Below are positions 32,115 to 37,057 of a stretch of 37,057 nt of DNA, in pieces. Source of the DNA: Pseudomonadales bacterium (lineage in GTDB: Bacteria; Pseudomonadota; Gammaproteobacteria; Pseudomonadales; Azotimanducaceae); assembly GCA_021295875.1 (NCBI GenBank), contig JAGWBN010000003.1:6914-43970 (forward strand), in the 5' to 3' direction. The notes below the pieces were generated by a model, which searched no databases, was not told the origin of the DNA, and saw only the letters and a list, made by a program, of their open reading frames with translations. Numbering within the stretch: the first letter of the stretch is position 1; every line of letters begins with the position of its first letter. Position numbers and translations under genes: made by a program.

Positions 32115-33883
32115 TCGGGATCGACCGCAGTCAGTTCGCAGCGATCCTCCGGCTCGGCTGGACCCTTTCACACCGACGCTGGGAGCGCCAGAGTCCCCTC
32201 CTCGCGGGTTTCATGGTCCTGCTCACGGTTGTCGGCGCCGCTTCGGCGGTCAGCGCACTGTTCATCGGCTACTACGTCGGCGTCGTCTACCTGCCGGACT
32301 TGAGGCCGCTGTTCGTGCTGTTCATCTGGGACTGCATCGTCGTGGCCTTCCTGGTCTGGTGGCTAGCCGGTCTGCTGGTGCACCTTCAACTCGGCGGCGA
32401 ACGGTTCTCGCTGACCAAGCTGATGCACATGCCGGTGTCGCCGCAAGGGGCGTTCCTGCTGAACTTCCTGAGTTCGCAGATGCGCGTCTCCCTCGGCTTC
32501 TTCTTCGCGCTGATGCTGGGCCTCTGCATCGCGCACGGCACGGTCCACGGCGTCGGCGGCGGCACCGTGCTCGCCTTGCTGGTCTTCGCCTCGATGGCCA
32601 TGGTCGCCGCCCTCACCTACCAGTTCCAAAGCTGGCTGGGGCGGCTGATGGCCAACAAGCGGCGCCGGGGAACGGTGATCGCCGTGGCCGTCATCGTCAC
32701 CGTGCTGATCGCCAACCTGCCCGCGCTCTATACGCGGACCCTGGACTTCGACGGGCCGGCGACGGACGGCGATGCTCCTGGCGAGACCGCTGCAGAGGAA
32801 TCGCCACTCATCGACAACCTCGCGGCGACGGTCGTCGCTGCCAACGTGGCGTTGCCCCCCGGGTGGCTCCCCGTCGGCGCCTGGACCGTCAACCGCGGCC
32901 AATACTGGCCGTCGGCGTTGTGCTTCGCCGGCATGCTCGCCATCGCCGCCCTGAGCCTGCGCCGTTCCTACCGCAGGACGCTTAGATCCCTCACCGGCGG
33001 CGACAGCGGCGGGCGTCGCGATGCACGCCGCGAGCCGCGCACCGCTGCCCCGCGCCCGACAGCGCCCATTGGCCGGGCGGCGTCGTCCGGCGGCGGCTGG
33101 CGGACCCTTGTCGACAGGCTGCTCAGCCGGCTGCCGGAACACGCTCGTGCCGTGGCCTGGTCGTCCATGCTGCTGTGGCGGCGGGCACCCCAGGGCAAGA
33201 TGGTGATGCTGAGTCCGATCCTGCTCATCCTGCTCTACATCGTCGTGTTCTCCGGCTTCGGTTCGGGCGACCTGGCCGCGCGCTTCTCGGCCCTGGCGTT
33301 CCTCGCCCTGGTGCTCATGATGTGCCTGACGCTGCTCGCCAACCAATTCGGCCAGGACGGCGGTGGGTTCCGCACCATGATTTTCGCCGGGGCCAGTCCA
33401 AAAGACATCCTCCTCGGCAAGAACCTGTCCCTGGCGCCGTTCGCCATCCCCATCGGCGTCTCGGCACTTGTCGTTCTGCAGATCACGAACCCGGTCTCCG
33501 CGGCCCACTTCGCGGCCCACGTCGTCCACTTGGTGGCGCTCTACCTCGTCGGCTGCCTAGTGGGCAACACGTTCTCGGTCAGAACCCCGAGGGCCATGTC
33601 CCCGAGTTCGATGAGCGTGCCCAACTCGACGGCGAAGATGACCCTCGCCACGTTGCTGGCCATGGTCCTGTTCCTCCTCATGACCTTGCCGCTCATCCTG
33701 GCTCTGTTGATCGAGCGAGGCGCCGAAGCAGCCGGCTGGCCGGTACCCGTGTTCCTGATCTTCGCGATCCTGGAGCTGGTGATCGTCGTCGCCGTATACC
33801 GCAGGATGCTCGCCGCGCAGGCCCGGCTGCTGGCCGAGCGAATCGAGGTTGTCCTTGATCGGGTGACCGAGCCGGTGGAATAA
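32111..33883 (+). CDS. ABC exporter permease, large polytopic protein
   Basis: 590 residues, GTG start. About a dozen hydrophobic helices in two blocks (roughly residues 30-290 and 355-580) flank a charged, Arg/Pro-rich cytoplasmic segment (GRRDARREPRTAAPRPTAPI). The first block starts FMVLLTVVGAASAVSALFIG; the second contains MVMLSPILLILLYIVVF and FGQDGGGFRTMIFAGASPKD, a pattern seen in large ABC-2-like permeases of the YtrC/YhaP-unlike, unnamed group. With the preceding ATPase it should form a complete exporter, possibly a homodimer of permeases. Its substrate is unknown. The stop codon lies within the IscR-type site of the next operon. Confidence 0.82.
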   Translation: MIGIDRSQFAAILRLGWTLSHRRWERQSPLLAGFMVLLTVVGAASAVSALFIGYYVGVVYLPDLRPLFVLFIWDCIVVAFLVWWLAGLLVHLQLGGERFSLTKLMHMPVSPQGAFLLNFLSSQMRVSLGFFFALMLGLCIAHGTVHGVGGGTVLALLVFASMAMVAALTYQFQSWLGRLMANKRRRGTVIAVAVIVTVLIANLPALYTRTLDFDGPATDGDAPGETAAEESPLIDNLAATVVAANVALPPGWLPVGAWTVNRGQYWPSALCFAGMLAIAALSLRRSYRRTLRSLTGGDSGGRRDARREPRTAAPRPTAPIGRAASSGGGWRTLVDRLLSRLPEHARAVAWSSMLLWRRAPQGKMVMLSPILLILLYIVVFSGFGSGDLAARFSALAFLALVLMMCLTLLANQFGQDGGGFRTMIFAGASPKDILLGKNLSLAPFAIPIGVSALVVLQITNPVSAAHFAAHVVHLVALYLVGCLVGNTFSVRTPRAMSPSSMSVPNSTAKMTLATLLAMVLFLLMTLPLILALLIERGAEAAGWPVPVFLIFAILELVIVVAVYRRMLAAQARLLAERIEVVLDRVTEPVE

Positions 33884-33904
33884 CCGAGTATTTTAGTCGG
33901 CTAT
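33880..33904 (+). promoter_or_regulatory. IscR type-1-like operator of the suf operon
   Basis: A 25-bp near-palindrome matches the published IscR type-1 consensus (ATASYYGACTRWWWYAGTCRRSTAT) at 23 of 25 positions. The right half TAGTCGGCTAT is perfect; the left half ATAACCGAGTATTT has two mismatches. It overlaps the stop of the upstream permease gene and lies about 40 bp before sufB. IscR or an Rrf2-type relative bound there would tie suf expression to Fe-S status. No iscR gene is in the window. Confidence 0.75.
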
Positions 33905-33908
33905 TCGC

Positions 33909-33914
33909 TACAAT
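33909..33914 (+). promoter_or_regulatory. Candidate -10 box of sufB
   Basis: TACAAT, a good -10 hexamer, 30 bases before the sufB start. The -35 region falls inside the IscR-type site and shows no TTGACA-like sequence, as expected for a regulator-dependent promoter. Confidence 0.5.
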
Positions 33915-33944
33915 CCGCCAACCGAGACCATCGGGGCTGTTCCG

Positions 33945-36149
<2,205 letters not shown>

Positions 36150-36169
<20 letters not shown>

Positions 36170-37057
36170 ACCGCACGCCGTCGCCAGGCGGCTGTTGGAC
36201 ACGGGACCGAGCGACTACGCACCCTGGTTCGACCGCGACGCCTGCGCCGCCGTCATCGCGAACCACGGATTGCCGATCATCCGTTCCGAGGCCTGGCAGC
36301 ACACCAACGTCGGTCGCTGGTACGAGACGGTGCTGGACGCACCCCGCCCCACCCATGGGGATGCGGTGTGGGAGTCCCCGGACGAGGTCGTCGTGCGGGA
36401 CTTCGCCGATGCGCGCACGGCCAACCTCTTTGGTCCCCGGCAGACGTTCGATCTGGAGCGCTACCCCTTGGCTGCGGTCAACGGCCTATTGCTCGGCGGC
36501 GGCTTGGCGATCCGGGTGCCCGCCGGCTGCCAGGCATCGGGTCCGGTGCGGATTTCGCGTCTTCCCTCCGCGTACCAGCACTGCCTGGTCAGCGTCGAGG
36601 CCGGCGCCACGCTGGAGCTCATCGAAGAGCCCTCGCCCCATACCCACCGCATCGTCGAGGCCGTCGTTCACGAAGGCGCGGTGCTGCGCCACCATCGCCG
36701 GCAGGCCGCGGCGGCGTCCCGCGAGTGCACGCTGGTCGGGGTCAACGTCGCCGCCGGCGGCCGCTACGAACTGTCGCAACTGTCCCTCGGGGCCGACTTG
36801 AGGCGCAACGACATCCTGGTGACGCTCGCAGGTGCCGGTGCCGAGACCGTCCTGCGGAGTGCCTGGCGGGTCGACGGGCGCGGGCATCTCGACAACCAGG
36901 TGGCCGTCGAACACGCCCTGCCGGGCGGGACGAGCCGCCAGACCTACCGAGGCGTCGCCGCGGGACGGGCGCGGACGGTCCTGAACGGACGCATTCACAT
37001 CGCCCCGGGCGCGCAGCACAGCGATGCCACCCTGTCCACCAAGAACCTGCTCGCGGA
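36150..37057 (+). CDS. sufD: Fe-S assembly protein SufD (3' end off window)
   Basis: Partner of SufB in the SufBC2D complex. Not in the ORF track because the stop lies beyond the right edge; I translated about 302 residues from ATG 36150, which overlaps the end of sufC by 20 bp. The N-terminal helical domain carries SEAWQHTNVGRWYE, close to the usual EAWKYT-like motif. The beta-helix core is followed by the SufD signature GRIHIAPGAQHSDATLSTKN, including the conserved histidine. The remaining 100 or so residues are missing. Downstream sufS and sufE/U or sufT genes would be expected beyond the window. Confidence 0.95.

Overview
This is a GC-rich, gene-dense chromosomal window, most likely from a gammaproteobacterium. 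The evidence is the comEC / DUF2062 / lolCDE neighbourhood, a divergent msrB-alaA pair, tusA, and a sufBCD operon with an IscR-type site. I cannot fix the order or genus. I see no tRNA, rRNA, CRISPR array, phage or transposase gene, so this looks like stable chromosome with one large lineage-specific operon in the middle.

Layout. 1-7.2 kb: comEC (minus, cut by the left edge), a divergent DUF2062 gene, a cluster of three hairpins, the lolC-lolD-lolE lipoprotein-export operon (minus) and apbE (minus). 7.4-11.3 kb: a plus-strand run with a crotonase-family hydratase, a spermidine-synthase-like system split into a membrane gene and an exported catalytic-fold gene, and a gamma-glutamyltransferase. 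11.4-14.6 kb: msrB, alaA, an FAD-dependent 2-hydroxyglutarate-oxidase-like gene and tusA.

14.8-29.8 kb: one 15-kb plus-strand operon, tightly packed and often with ATGA/GTGA overlaps, and the most interesting part of the window. It encodes a secreted TPR protein with a TonB-type C-terminal domain, a Gly-rich lipoprotein, a second lipoprotein, a membrane-anchored TPR protein with a PEGA-like end, a membrane-anchored PEGA-array/SUMF1-fold protein, an exported acidic protein, a MotA/TolQ/ExbB-family channel subunit, an Hsp70/actin-like protein with an FHA-like tail, two vWA proteins each with one N-terminal membrane helix, and two more lipoproteins. Both vWA proteins carry an SFLDV[MI] motif in the membrane helix that resembles the ion-conducting aspartate motif of ExbD/TolR. 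My hypothesis is that this is an undescribed ion-driven envelope machine in which vWA proteins replace ExbD/TolR as stator partners. The 3' part of the operon has been tandemly duplicated: vWA1 tail, vWA2 and lipoprotein fragments recur about 1.4 kb apart, and the second vWA2 copy has a 2-nt insertion frameshift.

29.8-37.1 kb: a methyltransferase and a CPBP-family membrane protease (minus), an ABC exporter pair (plus), and sufB-sufC-sufD (plus, sufD cut by the right edge) behind a near-perfect IscR type-1-like site.

The ORF track omits comEC and sufD because both run off the window; I read them directly from the sequence. Most long track ORFs on the opposite strand of these genes are GC-driven shadows.
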